A DNA stretch of 20,263 nt, taken from Sphacelaria rigidula (Eukaryota; Phaeophyceae; Sphacelariales). Within the stretch, counting starts at the first letter, position 1. Each line of letters begins with the position of its first letter. The notes under the pieces were generated by a model. The model had not been told where the DNA came from. It did not search any database and saw nothing but the letters and a program-made list of their open reading frames with translations. The translations under genes and the position numbers were made by a program. Shown here in pieces: positions 1-8,720 of this stretch. Where the stretch lies: assembly GCA_964200075.2 (NCBI GenBank), contig CAXNAA020000549.1, forward strand, positions 1 to 20,263, in the 5' to 3' direction.

Positions 1-589
1 ATTTCGAGCTTGAAGAGTCGAGATTACACGAGAAAGATATCGGTGGATGTTGTGGAGAACGCGCTGAGTCAGTAAGGCAACAGTCTGCCTGTGTGTTGGT
101 ATGTTTTCCGCAAAAACCTTTCTTGCTCACCTTCTTCTATCATACCTTAAATTCACTCACTCTTCCCGAGGACGCGTTCGTATCCTCAAGGAGTCAATCC
201 ATCTCTCCAGCGGTATCTCCCTTGTAGTTTATCGAGCGTTAGATCAGCGCTTCAGCATTCCACCGGCTTTCACGAAGTTTTTGTCAACTCAAGCACTCGC
301 ACATTCCACGATGGAAACCACAAAAAAAATCTATGCGACCGTTGGGATTGAAAACCACGTCTTTTTTTCGTTACACTTTCAACTTACCTCCTTCCTCGGA
401 ACTATTTCGTGGTCTCAAGTAACCAATCCATCCCTCCCCCGGCACACGCCTGACATTTTGGGATCGCAGATGGGATCAATACTCACAATTGCGTCGACTC
501 TCGTCTGCAAAACTTCATTTGCTGCTACTGCTGTCCCCACGTTTCCAACGGCAGGAGTTAGATACGCCGTAGATAAAAACCCCGGATGC
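1..589. other. Left flank, no gene recognised
   Basis: Both strands carry only open frames without recognisable motifs. The longest, on the plus strand from 101, ends inside the tRNA-like repeat that follows. Its last 30 residues are what a tRNA-like sequence gives when translated in antisense, so I do not treat it as a gene. Nothing else stands out here. Confidence 0.5.
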
Positions 590-665
590 ATCGGCAGGGA
601 ATCGAATCCTCAATCTTCCGTCCCAACGGGTTTCAGGTTGGTCCAGTTAGACCGCCGGGGCGCGG
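590..665 (-). repeat. tRNA-derived SINE head or tRNA pseudogene
   Basis: Read on the minus strand, GGTCTAACTGG (plus 643-653) resembles an RNA polymerase III A box and GGATTCGATTCC (plus 598-609) resembles a B box. They are 33 nt apart, which is normal for a tRNA or tRNA-derived SINE. The acceptor ends do not pair and the T stem has mismatches, so it is not an intact tRNA gene. The body and tail of a SINE, which would lie at lower coordinates, are not recognised. The call rests on box spacing and sequence only. Confidence 0.45.
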
Positions 666-852
666 CGTCGCTACTTCGCCCGAACTAGCCGATGACGCAC
701 CACCTTTATCGCCAGGGCGCGTCGACCTGAAGCTGGGAGTGTCTAGAACCTCTCATGACCTACAACTCTACAGAGAGATGAAGCGGGTTTACGCGGACCC
801 GGGGACATGAGCCTATAGTTGAACACGAACTGTTTTCGTCAGCTTCTAGCGC

Positions 853-876
853 TAACCCGAACCCTGACCCTAACCC
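853..876. repeat. Short degenerate telomere-like repeat
   Basis: Four consecutive 6-nt units read TAACCC, GAACCC, TGACCC and TAACCC. On the complementary strand they are TTAGGG-like. Two units match the widespread eukaryotic telomere repeat exactly and two differ at one position each. The tract is far too short to be a chromosome end. It could be an interstitial telomeric relic or chance. Confidence 0.4.
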
Positions 877-950
877 TATCTCAAGTCATACCGAGCAAGG
901 AGAGTATATACATACAGTGCCCCACGCCGAGAATGCGTTGGAAGAGCTCA

Positions 951-973
951 AATCGGCGCCACAGGCGCCGATT
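951..973. repeat. Perfect 10-bp inverted repeat, 3-nt loop
   Basis: AATCGGCGCC, the spacer ACA, then GGCGCCGATT form a perfect 10-bp stem. The GC-rich stem would be a stable hairpin in DNA or RNA. A GATTCGAACC sequence overlaps its right arm and resembles an antisense tRNA B box, but no correctly spaced A box follows. Function is unknown. Confidence 0.5.
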
Positions 974-2444
974 CGAACCGAGACGCTTGCTGCGCACGCT
1001 GAGCGAGCGCTTGGAATTGATTTATGTATAGATCAAAATATTATGGTGTACACTGGTACCCAGTATCGTTCGACCATGGGGTTTTGTCGCCGACTTCGCG
1101 TTAACGCTAATGCCAGAGATGAACTGTTTCCTGGAATATCAAGACCGCTGCACATATCCCGCGCAAAAATCCCGCAAATCGTTCCGCGATAACCACAGTT
1201 ATATGCCATGCTACGAAATCTAACTGTACCGTACAGCTGACGTAATTGCCAACATATTGCGCTTTGTGCATACATATAGACAAATTATCCTAGGCTGTGG
1301 CTGTATGTCTGTACGGTATGACGTCATCCAGTCCATGCGTCAATGTTCAGTCCATGCGACAAAGGGCAGGTCGGGTAGGGTAAAGCCGACATACTGGTAT
1401 TTTGAAAGAGGAGATCCGACCCATGCCCACAGCAGCAGCCAGCCGGCCAGCCAGCCCAGTGCTCTTGTTCCCCTCTCTAAAGCCCATACAAGTCATTGTG
1501 GTTAGCTTGGGCAGGTGGTGTGCGACGTTTCAGCAGCCCAAAAATATCGTGTATAATCCACCCGACCTGCCCTTGCAAAATACGTTCGTTTGCAACGTCC
1601 TCAAGTACGACCTTACAATACGTCGTACCCAGTGCTCAACGCTAAGAGAACGTTGGCCTGTAACGCTTGAGCATCACAGTATTCTCAGGTGACGGCCAAT
1701 CGATTGTGCTAAACACATGAAAATGATGTGGCAGCACTTGTGACAACTGATGGCTGAGACACCGTGTACCTAGGAACACTATGTACTCGTGAATGCAGGA
1801 TGATGTGGGATGGGTGACTACTGTAAGATGTATTACGTGTGTTGTTGTGTGTGTTGTCATCCAATCTATTCCGAACACCAGTCTACACCTTTCGGTATAC
1901 GTGGCTGCAATAGCCGGGGTCACACAGGAGAAAGGCCTACACAGGATTGTTTTTAGTACTCCACACCTTCCCTCTGCGGTGCTTGCTTCATTTTTTATCG
2001 CGAGAGGGGTCCAGCGGTCCCTTTCCCTCGTCGACCGCCAAGTCATTTTTTTTGTACCCATGACATCGTCGCTCTCCACTGTTGGGCATAGAGTGAGAAA
2101 ATTCCCAGCTCGTGTGACTCCACCGAAATTTGAAGACACGGCCCAACCGTCAGGAGGTTTCGAGGTTACCAAGTGAGCCACCGGGGCGACCGGTATTATG
2201 ATAACAAAGAATCACTTACTCACAGTACACAAGTTCTGAATCACTTGACTGTGCTGTACAATACCGGGCGCAAGCTACTTGACTTTGGTGATCGGGATCG
2301 TTTATCAGGGTCGTTGTGAACGGGATTTTTTTTCCAGACTTTTTCGACTTTAACCGAAACGTTTTCCGACTTTGTTAAAAACAAAAAAAAGAAGCTGAAA
2401 TACAAATGATTTGCTACTGTAGATTTTCTAAGTAGTCATATGAT

Positions 2445-2458
2445 ACTTTCTACGATAG
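2445..2458 (+). repeat. 14-base motif shared with the 19.1-19.4 kb inverted repeat
   Basis: ACTTTCTACGATAG occurs here, at 19110-19123 on the plus strand and at 19340-19353 on the minus strand. At the other two sites it is the outer part of an inverted repeat and is followed by a C run. Here it is followed at once by the TG terminus of the LTR at 2459. It looks like the stump of another copy of that repeat into which the LTR element inserted. Confidence 0.45.
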
Positions 2459-2871
2459 TGTAATATGGAAAGGCTCCGCACACCTTCCTAGATGAGTGTT
2501 TATCAATGTGCTGCAAGCTTGGTGAAGTGCACAAGGTGCAATGTGTTCGACAAGCTATGTGTTTCACACACACAGGTTCACGTGACTGTTGGTCCAAACA
2601 AAACAAAGGAGCTCGAAGGCTTGGTATCTTGTTATTCTCGCTTATTATTCTCTTGCTCGCCAAGCGTACTGTTCTCACCCAAGGTAAACAGTAGGTGCAG
2701 ATGGTCCAGCTCAGATAGTGATCGAGGGTGCAAGTAACACAACCTCTCTGATCTAGGCCCGAGAAGGCATTCCTTCTCCTCGGGGCTAGGGTACGCAAGT
2801 CTGCATGCCAACCTTCCCCGAAACTGTCTGAAGGAACAAATAACGCCCCTCTATCTTCCTTCCTCATGACA
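2459..2871 (-). repeat. Downstream (3') LTR of the Ty3/gypsy-like element
   Basis: This 413-bp repeat begins TGTAATA and ends ATGACA on the plus strand, so in either orientation it has the TG...CA ends typical of LTRs. A diverged direct copy lies at 15917-16466. Shared blocks occur in the same order: CACACCTTCCT, CACGTGAC, CTTATTATTC, TTGCTCGCC, ACTGTTCTCACC, AAGGTAAA, CGAGAAGGC, ACCTTCCCC, GGAACAAATA and CTATCTTCCTTCCT. It lies 599 nt past the end of pol, the place expected for a 3' LTR. In the element strand the bases before it, GGTGGGTGAG, are only a weak polypurine tract. By eye the two copies are about 70% identical, which is very low for two LTRs of one element. Confidence 0.7.
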
Positions 2872-3470
2872 CTCACCCACCGAGACGAACCTCTATTTGA
2901 GTTGCGATGAAATCTCAAGAGCAACTAAAATTGGGGCTTGTCTCACTCATCAAGTCATGCGGAGACAACGCGAAAAAAAAAGGGGGCAATGACCAGCCCG
3001 CGCCCGATTCTCCCACACCCCAAACGAGAAAAACTAAAGGTGCCTCAAAAAGCGCAATTTCGAGATTGCGGTTGACTGCGCAGTAGCACACAATGCTGCT
3101 GCGAGCTAGCGAACAGACGGGAAAAGTACACAATGCTGTGACGCGCTAGCTAGATAAAGAGCAAAGGAAAACCTCGCAAAGGGCACAGGGGCAATCTCAA
3201 GCAGGGAAACAAAAACTCAAGGACCCGAATAGGGTCGAGTGTCAGCCGGACAAAGTGGTGGCAGCGTAAAGGCCAATGGAAGGGGGCGAAGGGGATTCAA
3301 AGGAAGGCGTCGAAGGGGTCGATGAGGGCAGAGATGAGCCGTGATAGGAGAGCCATAGTAGGTGAAGCAGTGAAGAGAAGAGCGTACCTGAGTGGGGATA
3401 AGGGAAGTACCAGAACCAAACTGGGAGGGGAGAGAAAAATCGCGATAAAGGGAGTGGAAAGAGATAGGAC
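2872..3470 (-). other. 3' untranslated region of the retrotransposon
   Basis: This lies between the pol stop and the downstream LTR. I see no open frame with recognisable motifs. Positions 3160-3480 are strongly purine-rich on the plus strand, so the transcript would be pyrimidine-rich, as in the 5' leader. It holds a homopurine run (A9G5, 2973-2986) and a short tandem duplication at 3085-3153. Confidence 0.5.
3085..3153. repeat. Two-copy tandem duplication, 40-nt period
   Basis: AGCACACAATGCTGCTGCGA (from 3085) is repeated imperfectly as AGTACACAATGCTGTGACGC (from 3125). Each copy is followed by a GCTAGC element. It lies in the 3' untranslated region of the retrotransposon. No function is evident. 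Confidence 0.5.
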
Positions 3471-3719
3471 TCAAGATAGTGCATTGATGTCGTGTGTACG
3501 ATCGATATTGCGTTGAAGGCCTCGGCGTAGGCCGTGTGACATGGAGAGTTGTAGGCACCATGAGCCGCGGGGTGCGGAGGGGCTAGTCGTGTGTATGGGG
3601 CGAAGCTTAAGCTGAACGGACCCAGGGTCGTCGAGGAAACGCACGATGTACGTGTCAGCCGCGAGGGCATCGACGGAGTGGATCTGACCTAGCCACCAGA
3701 GGTAATCGCTGCCCTTATA
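3471..3719 (-). pseudogene. Pol: extra C-terminal domain after the chromodomain
   Basis: Past the TGA at 3720 the same frame runs 82 codons to TGA at 3473-3471. Landmarks are DYLWWLGQI (residues 5-13), YIVRFLDDPG (24-33) and RGSWCLQL (51-58). The first two resemble a small SH3/Tudor-like barrel, with an aromatic-rich strand, a variable loop and a strand ending in FLDDPG. I recall similar extensions in some Ty3/gypsy Pol proteins of protists, so this is part of the element rather than host sequence. The function is not known to me. The stop at 3720 sits where related proteins appear to have Trp. Confidence 0.6.
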
Positions 3720-4490
3720 TCATGAATAGGCACCTTTAGGGAGCGGTTGATGTTTTACGCGAATCTTTTCGTCCCATTGTTTGGTGGGTACGAGTTCGTA
3801 ACCATCGGCTACAAAATGTAGTCCTTTGTCGCGGTGGAGTTCGCGGGCTGCAGCACCGCGTCTCATGTTGCGATATCCCTTGTTGTCAGCGAGCTGTTGC
3901 TGTGGGGATTGCGTCCAATAAAGAAGGATAGCACGACGGTGCAGTTGAAGGTCGGACTCGCGTTCCCAAGACGCACGCCGAAGACCTTGCCAGTGTGTCT
4001 TGTACATGACAGCAATTTTGCCGCCAGGATCTCGAGTGATTTGGTGGCCGGAAATGTGGGACACGGCCAAGCGGAGAGGTTGTTCAGTCACGTCATCGGT
4101 GGTAACGTGGTACGGTGGAGATTTTGTTGAGTAGCTCTTGAGCACGTAATGAGTGAGACCTGCAGGCAGGTGTTGAGGCATGTCAGTAGTGTCATGCGGG
4201 TTCGTGCAAGGCTTGCAAAGATGCACAGAGACGCGAGATTCAAGATCATGTCCCTGGAGGTCACGAGGTAAATCGAGGTGGAGGAGTTTGTCGCCAACAG
4301 GCTTGCCATCTGGAGACGTTGGCGAGGGTCCTACTATGAGAATCTTGAACAGACCCGTCCAATTAAGGAACAATTTGGTCTTCAAGACTGTGGCATGGGC
4401 AGTGCGATCAGCGCCTTGACGGATGGTGAACAAACTGTTGTAGATCCAGACCCAATCGCCGATTTTCCAAGTAGGGCGTTTGTGCATCAA
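3720..4490 (-). pseudogene. Pol: integrase C-terminus with GPY/F-like module and chromodomain
   Basis: WKIGDWVWIYN (residues 8-18) begins the C-terminal integrase region. NWTGLFKILIVGP (43-55) occupies the place of the GPY/F module, but the usual Pro is Leu, one C-to-T step away. About 90 residues later ISGHQI ... KIAVMYKTHWQG ... ASWERESDLQ (146-182, nt about 4061-3914) is a chromodomain: three short strands with aromatics and a closing helix. Such domains bind modified histones and steer integration into heterochromatin, as known for chromoviruses. The frame is the main pol frame, is open throughout, and ends at TGA 3720-3722, beyond which the same frame continues with conserved sequence. 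Confidence 0.8.
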
Positions 4491-4541
4491 GTTGTAAAGG
4501 GCGGTATTGGATCTTTCAAGGCGTGAGGCATTGATAGCGTG

Positions 4542-5360
4542 TTATTCGCGCACCAAAGTGAAAGCCTTGCGCTGACGAGCCCTGGCGAGGTCGTGGTAGG
4601 ACAGCTGATCCTGTTCCAGACCTTGGTGATCATCGAAGGTATGTCTTTCGAAAACGGTGATGGGCACACGAGGGTAGCGTCCAAGATGCAGCTCGTTGGG
4701 CGAGAGGCCTGCAGCCGCATTGACCGAATTGTTGTAAGACAGCATGGCATGCGAAAGGTGAAGGTCCCAGTTATTTTGGCGGTCGTTTACGACCATTGAT
4801 AGCATTTGAGCCATGGTGTGGTTCACACGTTCAGTGCCACCGTTACCGTTAGGGTGGTAGGCGCTCGTGGCAATTTTACGAATGCCGAGGAGCTTGTACT
4901 AAGCATCAGAGAGTTCGGAGCAAAATTCCTGATCATTGTGGGAGAGGAGCCGTTTCGGGCAGCCATAGTGCTTAATGTAGTCATGGACGAGAATGTCCGC
5001 TGTGCCGGCAGCAGTGAAATCGCTAGCAGTAACAGCGTACATAGACGCGTGACGGCTGAAGCGGTCGGTGAAAAGCAGAATGTAGGTATTACCACGGTCA
5101 GTGGTGGTAAAGGGCCGAAGTAGTCAAACGATACGAAGTGACCAGGAGCGTTTGGAAGTTCCATGGAAATGACCGGCCATCGTATAGTCTGTCGAGAGGT
5201 TTTGCGAACCTGACATTTGAAACATCGTCGGATCCACAAGCGCGTGGATTCTTCCATGCCGATCCACCAATAAAAGCGTTCAAGGAGCGCTAAGGTGCGC
5301 GTGACGCCCAAGTGGCAGGACAAATCAGAGTGACAGCCCTTCATGACCCACGGACGCATC
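4542..5360 (-). pseudogene. Pol: integrase, broken and lacking the second catalytic Asp
   Basis: The zinc-binding part has H-x5-H-x29-C-x2-C (CHSDLSCHLG ... RRCFKCQ, about 5332-5213). The catalytic core starts VSFDYFGPL, with the first Asp at 5125-5123. The frame changes at about 5099-5107, and the core continues in the main pol frame with NTYILLFTDRFSR. At the second catalytic position (4940-4938) the codon is CAC (His), where DDE integrases have Asp. The final Glu in TERVNHTM (4832-4830) is present, exactly 35 residues after that position. A TAG at 4899 lies between them and a TAA at 4542 follows the core. Strand transfer is therefore lost for several separate reasons. Confidence 0.85.
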
Positions 5361-6349
5361 ATGATAGGGACATAGATACGGATAGGGGCGTCATGACGCA
5401 TATGTGCCGGAGTGGCAGTTGTGACTGCGGCAGCCGTGCCCAAATGGGAGTTGGGTCGGCGAACCAGCAAATGGACGTCGTCGTCAGTCGCGAAGATAGT
5501 ACCTTTGCGTGCAAGCTCGAGCACTTCAGAGGCGGTGGGGGCGGGTAGAGTGTTCACGGGGGTCAGGATCTCAGTCGGGAAAGGGGTGGGGCAGTTAAGC
5601 CGTAAGTCCCGCATTGTCGCGCGACAAAGCGGTTCCTGTTGTTGGTCGCGAGCCCAATGGCGGTGAGAGTAGCTAGCGAGAAATTCTCGAAGTTGTCCTT
5701 CAGCCGGAGAGTCAACCAAACATGGTGGCTCAGGAAGGGGTGGCACAGGTGAGGAAGAAGGGGTGCCGACGTCAACATCTTGATCCGGAAGCGGATCTGA
5801 CGCATGCGTATCGCGAGTCAGAGGCGCAGGTGCAGGGAGATTCCCAGAAGGCGGCGTGGGGGGTAGCGCGAATTGGTGAACGTGATCGGCGCGTTGGGCG
5901 CACAAGGGGCGCGGACTTTGTCGGTACAACACTAGGCACGCGACCGGTTGTGGTAGGTGTTGTACGGTTCGTGGGGGCACGAGGCGGCGGCGGCGACGCA
6001 TTGCTAGAAGCGGCCGACGGCTGCGGTGGTATTACGGCACGCGAATAATTTGCACGAGATGCCGACCGAGAACGCTTTGTTGTCAGAGGTGAGGTGAACA
6101 GTTGGTAGTGGCGGCGCCGAGATGTTCGCGCGAGAGCCGAAAGTGCGGAAGTGGGCAAAATCAGCTGTGGGCACTAAGCCATCCAGAACTGCATCAGGGG
6201 GCAGAGGGCGGGGGCCCCCATGTGTAGACCTGTTTCAGGGCATTGCAGGTCAAGCGCGTGGATGGGCGTAGAAAGACGCCGAATGGGATAGACGCCTGGT
6301 TCATCAGATTCAGTCAAGTGGCGAGCGGGACTGAAACCTACCGCTGTAG

Positions 6350-6737
6350 GGGGCAGAGGCAATTGCGAAAGAAGGTCAGCATTGCCGTTGGTTTTGCCCG
6401 GACGGTGTTCAACAATGTACTGGTAAGCAGTCAAGAACTCCAGTCACCATTGTACGCGGGGGTTATGTTCTCCAACCTTAGCGAGTTGTTCAAGAGCTCC
6501 GTGATCTGTATAGATGTGAAAAGGCACGTGGAACAAGTACTGTCGAAGCCTTTTTATAGTCCAAGTTATGACTCCGCCTTCGAGTTCGAGTGGACTCCAG
6601 CTTGCCTCGTTTGGGAGGGTTGCGCGGCTGATGTACAAAATAGGTCGGACACAGCCATCCTGTTGAGGCTGATTTAAAACGGCGCCGAATCCATCTGTGC
6701 TAGCATCGGTGTGTAGTTGGAAAAGACGTGAACCGTC
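6350..6737 (-). pseudogene. Pol: RNase H domain with in-frame TGA
   Basis: LHTDASTDGFG gives the first catalytic Asp (residue 976 of the open stretch), SPLELEGGVITW the Glu region (1013-1024) and YTDHGALE the next Asp (1043). After HNPRVQW the frame hits TGA at 6444-6446. It then continues in the same frame through LEFLTAYQY to GNADLLSQLP at about 6383-6354, the last conserved block. Related elements usually have Trp at the stop site, so TGG to TGA is the likely change. The domain would degrade RNA in RNA-DNA hybrids. Confidence 0.85.
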
Positions 6738-7013
6738 TTGTACCGCGTCCCAATCCGGAAAACAAAGAACCGGTTTTTCGGTCAGTGTTTTGAGCAGTTC
6801 GCGGACGGTGGCTTCCATTTCTTCAGTGAAGACAAACGGGACGTTTTTCTTCAGTAAATCTGTGATGGGCCGGATCCGCTTGGACATGTTGGGCAAAAAT
6901 TTGCGATAATATGAAAGTCCACCCAACAGCGAGCGAAGCTGCGAAATAGTGGTGGGCATGGGCATATCAGTCATAGCCTTGACCTTGTTCGTGTCTGGGT
7001 GCAATCCAGCAGG

Positions 7014-7595
7014 AGAGATAGAGTGTCCCAAAAACCCCAATTCAGTGGCTCCGAGTCGAGCTTTGAATGGAGACAATTTCAAGTCGTGTGTACGCAAGCG
7101 CGAGAGAAATTCCCGTAGAGTGCGAACATGCGCGTCGGGGGAGGCATCAAAAGCGATAGCATCGTCTAGATACATGATAACATGCTCGAGACCGTCAGTA
7201 ACGCGTTGCATGAGGCGTTGAAAGCAGCCAGGCGCGGTGGCAGCGCCTTGTGGCATACGAAGCCATCCAAAAAGCCCTGAAGATGTACAGAACGCCGTCA
7301 AGGGAACTGTATCGGGGTGAATTGCATTTTGGAAAAATCCAGAGGTCAGATCGAAAGTGCTGAAAAGTTTTCCTTCGCCGAGAGAGCCGAAGACTTCGTC
7401 GATGCAAGGTATGGGGAGTATTCCCACGACAGTGACGCGGTTCAGCCGTTTGTAGTTCACGGTGATGTTGCCATCTTTTTTGGGGACGACCACGAGGGGT
7501 GAGGCCCATGGCGAAGACGAGTGTTGAATCAGACCAGCTCCTAAGTAGGCATCCAAAATAGCATTGACTTTTTTGGTGAGGAGGGGATTCGTTAG
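7014..7595 (-). pseudogene. Pol: reverse transcriptase domain
   Basis: Recognisable RT blocks occur in order: SPLVVVPKKDG (residues 711-721 of the open stretch from 9632), VNYKRLN (725-731), FDLTSGFFQ with catalytic D761, LRMPQGAATAP (791-801), YLDD with D823/D824 (nt 7172-7161) and LGFLGHSIS (865-873). The catalytic Asp triad is present and there is no stop or frameshift. Most gypsy elements have VDYR where this copy has VNYK; the Asp-to-Asn change is one base and may already reflect decay. The domain would make the DNA copy of the element RNA in virus-like particles. Confidence 0.9.
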
Positions 7596-8429
7596 AAATG
7601 GTCGAGACGAGATTGGCGAAACGCCAGGTTGCAGTGTTATCTCGAATGGCAATGTTTTACAATGCCCGAGATCCGTCTTGGATCGGGAAAATCTGTCCTG
7701 ATATTCCAGGAGAACATCTTGTAGCTCTTGGATGACGGCGGGCTCCCAGCCCGGAACATGTAGGTCAAAATGGATATCACGCAAATGAGGTGGAAGTTGG
7801 TGCCACATTTGCAAGAAATGTTCTCGAGACTCGACCGATAAGCGTTGAAGCACTTCATCAGGAGGTTCAGCAGGGGGTCTATCGGATTCCACCGCAGAAA
7901 TCTGTGTCAGGGATGAGGCGGAGAGATTGAAGTATGGCTCATCGACGCAGTGAACAAAACCATCGGTCGGCGGCGTGAGATCAGGCGCCGGAGGGTCGGC
8001 AACACGGGATTCCCGAGGAATGTGCGTAAGAGGAGCCGCGGTGATGCCCAAGGCATCGCCAGGTTCCAAATTAGCATGGCCTGTAAGAGGCAGGAGTTGT
8101 TCGCCGTCCGAGACAAAATGCTCAGTGCCAGCGGGCGCACCGACTTTAGGCAGTAATTCCGCAAGGTAGTGGCCGGTGAGGGTAGGCATACCGTTGCGGC
8201 GAACAAGCAAAACTTCCAAGAGTTGAGGCTCGTCGGAAAGGGTGACGCCAGAACTGCCAGTGTACCGAAGATGGTAAGCCGCTCCGGTAGCCTGCTCATT
8301 CGTTTTGTAGGCTAAGGCACCATTGAGGGTACCAAAATATTCCAGTTGGAGTTCTCCACGAGGCGCCGACTGAGGCGATAATGGTGGGAGGGTGCGGTAC
8401 GTACGTTGGTCGAACCGCATGAAGCTATC

Positions 8430-8720
8430 TCTGCCAAGAAGGAGAGCATGATGCATGGTGCTATCAGGGACGATGCAAGCCCAGACTGCGAGACTAGCCG
8501 AACGTGTGTCATTGTGAAAAAATTGTACACTAAGACGAACAGATGTTCGTGTCGTCAAGGGTGTTTTGGAGTCGCCGAACCCGCCCCAAATGCGAGGTTG
8601 GGTGGTGATTTCGCAGACATCGGAAGCAGCGCTAGTCTGTTTCATATGATTCCACATGGATTCTTGGGTGAATGTCTGTGGACTACCGCTGTCTAACAGC
8701 GAGACGCACTTGGCGTGCGC
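8430..8720 (-). pseudogene. Pol: aspartic protease domain
   Basis: In the open stretch starting at 9632, LLDSGSPQTF (D314) is the catalytic DSG motif of retropepsin-type proteases. About 85 residues later HHALLLGRDSF matches the hydrophobic-hydrophobic-Gly segment that ends the fold. The active site Asp-Ser-Gly is intact. The enzyme would work as a dimer and cut the Gag and Pol polyproteins. The domain is not itself interrupted, but it sits in a polyprotein frame broken upstream (TAA at 9642) and downstream. Confidence 0.8.

Larger units (their letters stand above)
666..2444. other. Left flank, no assignable gene
   Basis: Apart from the telomere-like tract and the hairpin listed separately, I recognise nothing. 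Open frames lie opposite each other at about 1642-2205 (minus) and 1793-2176 (plus). Neither has a known motif, and the minus one has no early ATG. A short CCAG/CAG-rich patch lies near 1428-1462 and A/T-rich homopolymer runs lie at 2320-2400. Because the window is rich in transposons, this may be old decayed element sequence, but that is inference. Confidence 0.4.

Noticed and set aside
101-688. A 195-codon plus-strand open frame
   Set aside because: No motif, and its C-terminal third is an antisense translation of the tRNA-like repeat, a common artefact.
955-1010. A second tRNA-like sequence on the minus strand (GGTTCGAATC with TCGCTCAGCGTG)
   Set aside because: The A-box-like and B-box-like parts are only about 15 nt apart, too close for a tRNA or SINE promoter, and no fold is apparent.
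2872-3600. Search for a second, inner pair of near-identical LTRs flanking gag-pol
   Set aside because: By eye, 2872-3470 shows no long direct match to 13898-15916. A proper self-alignment is needed to exclude it.
5722-6048. Plus-strand open frames opposite pol and gag (for example 5722-6048, 12403-12777)
   Set aside because: They lie antisense to clear retrotransposon coding sequence and are composition shadows.
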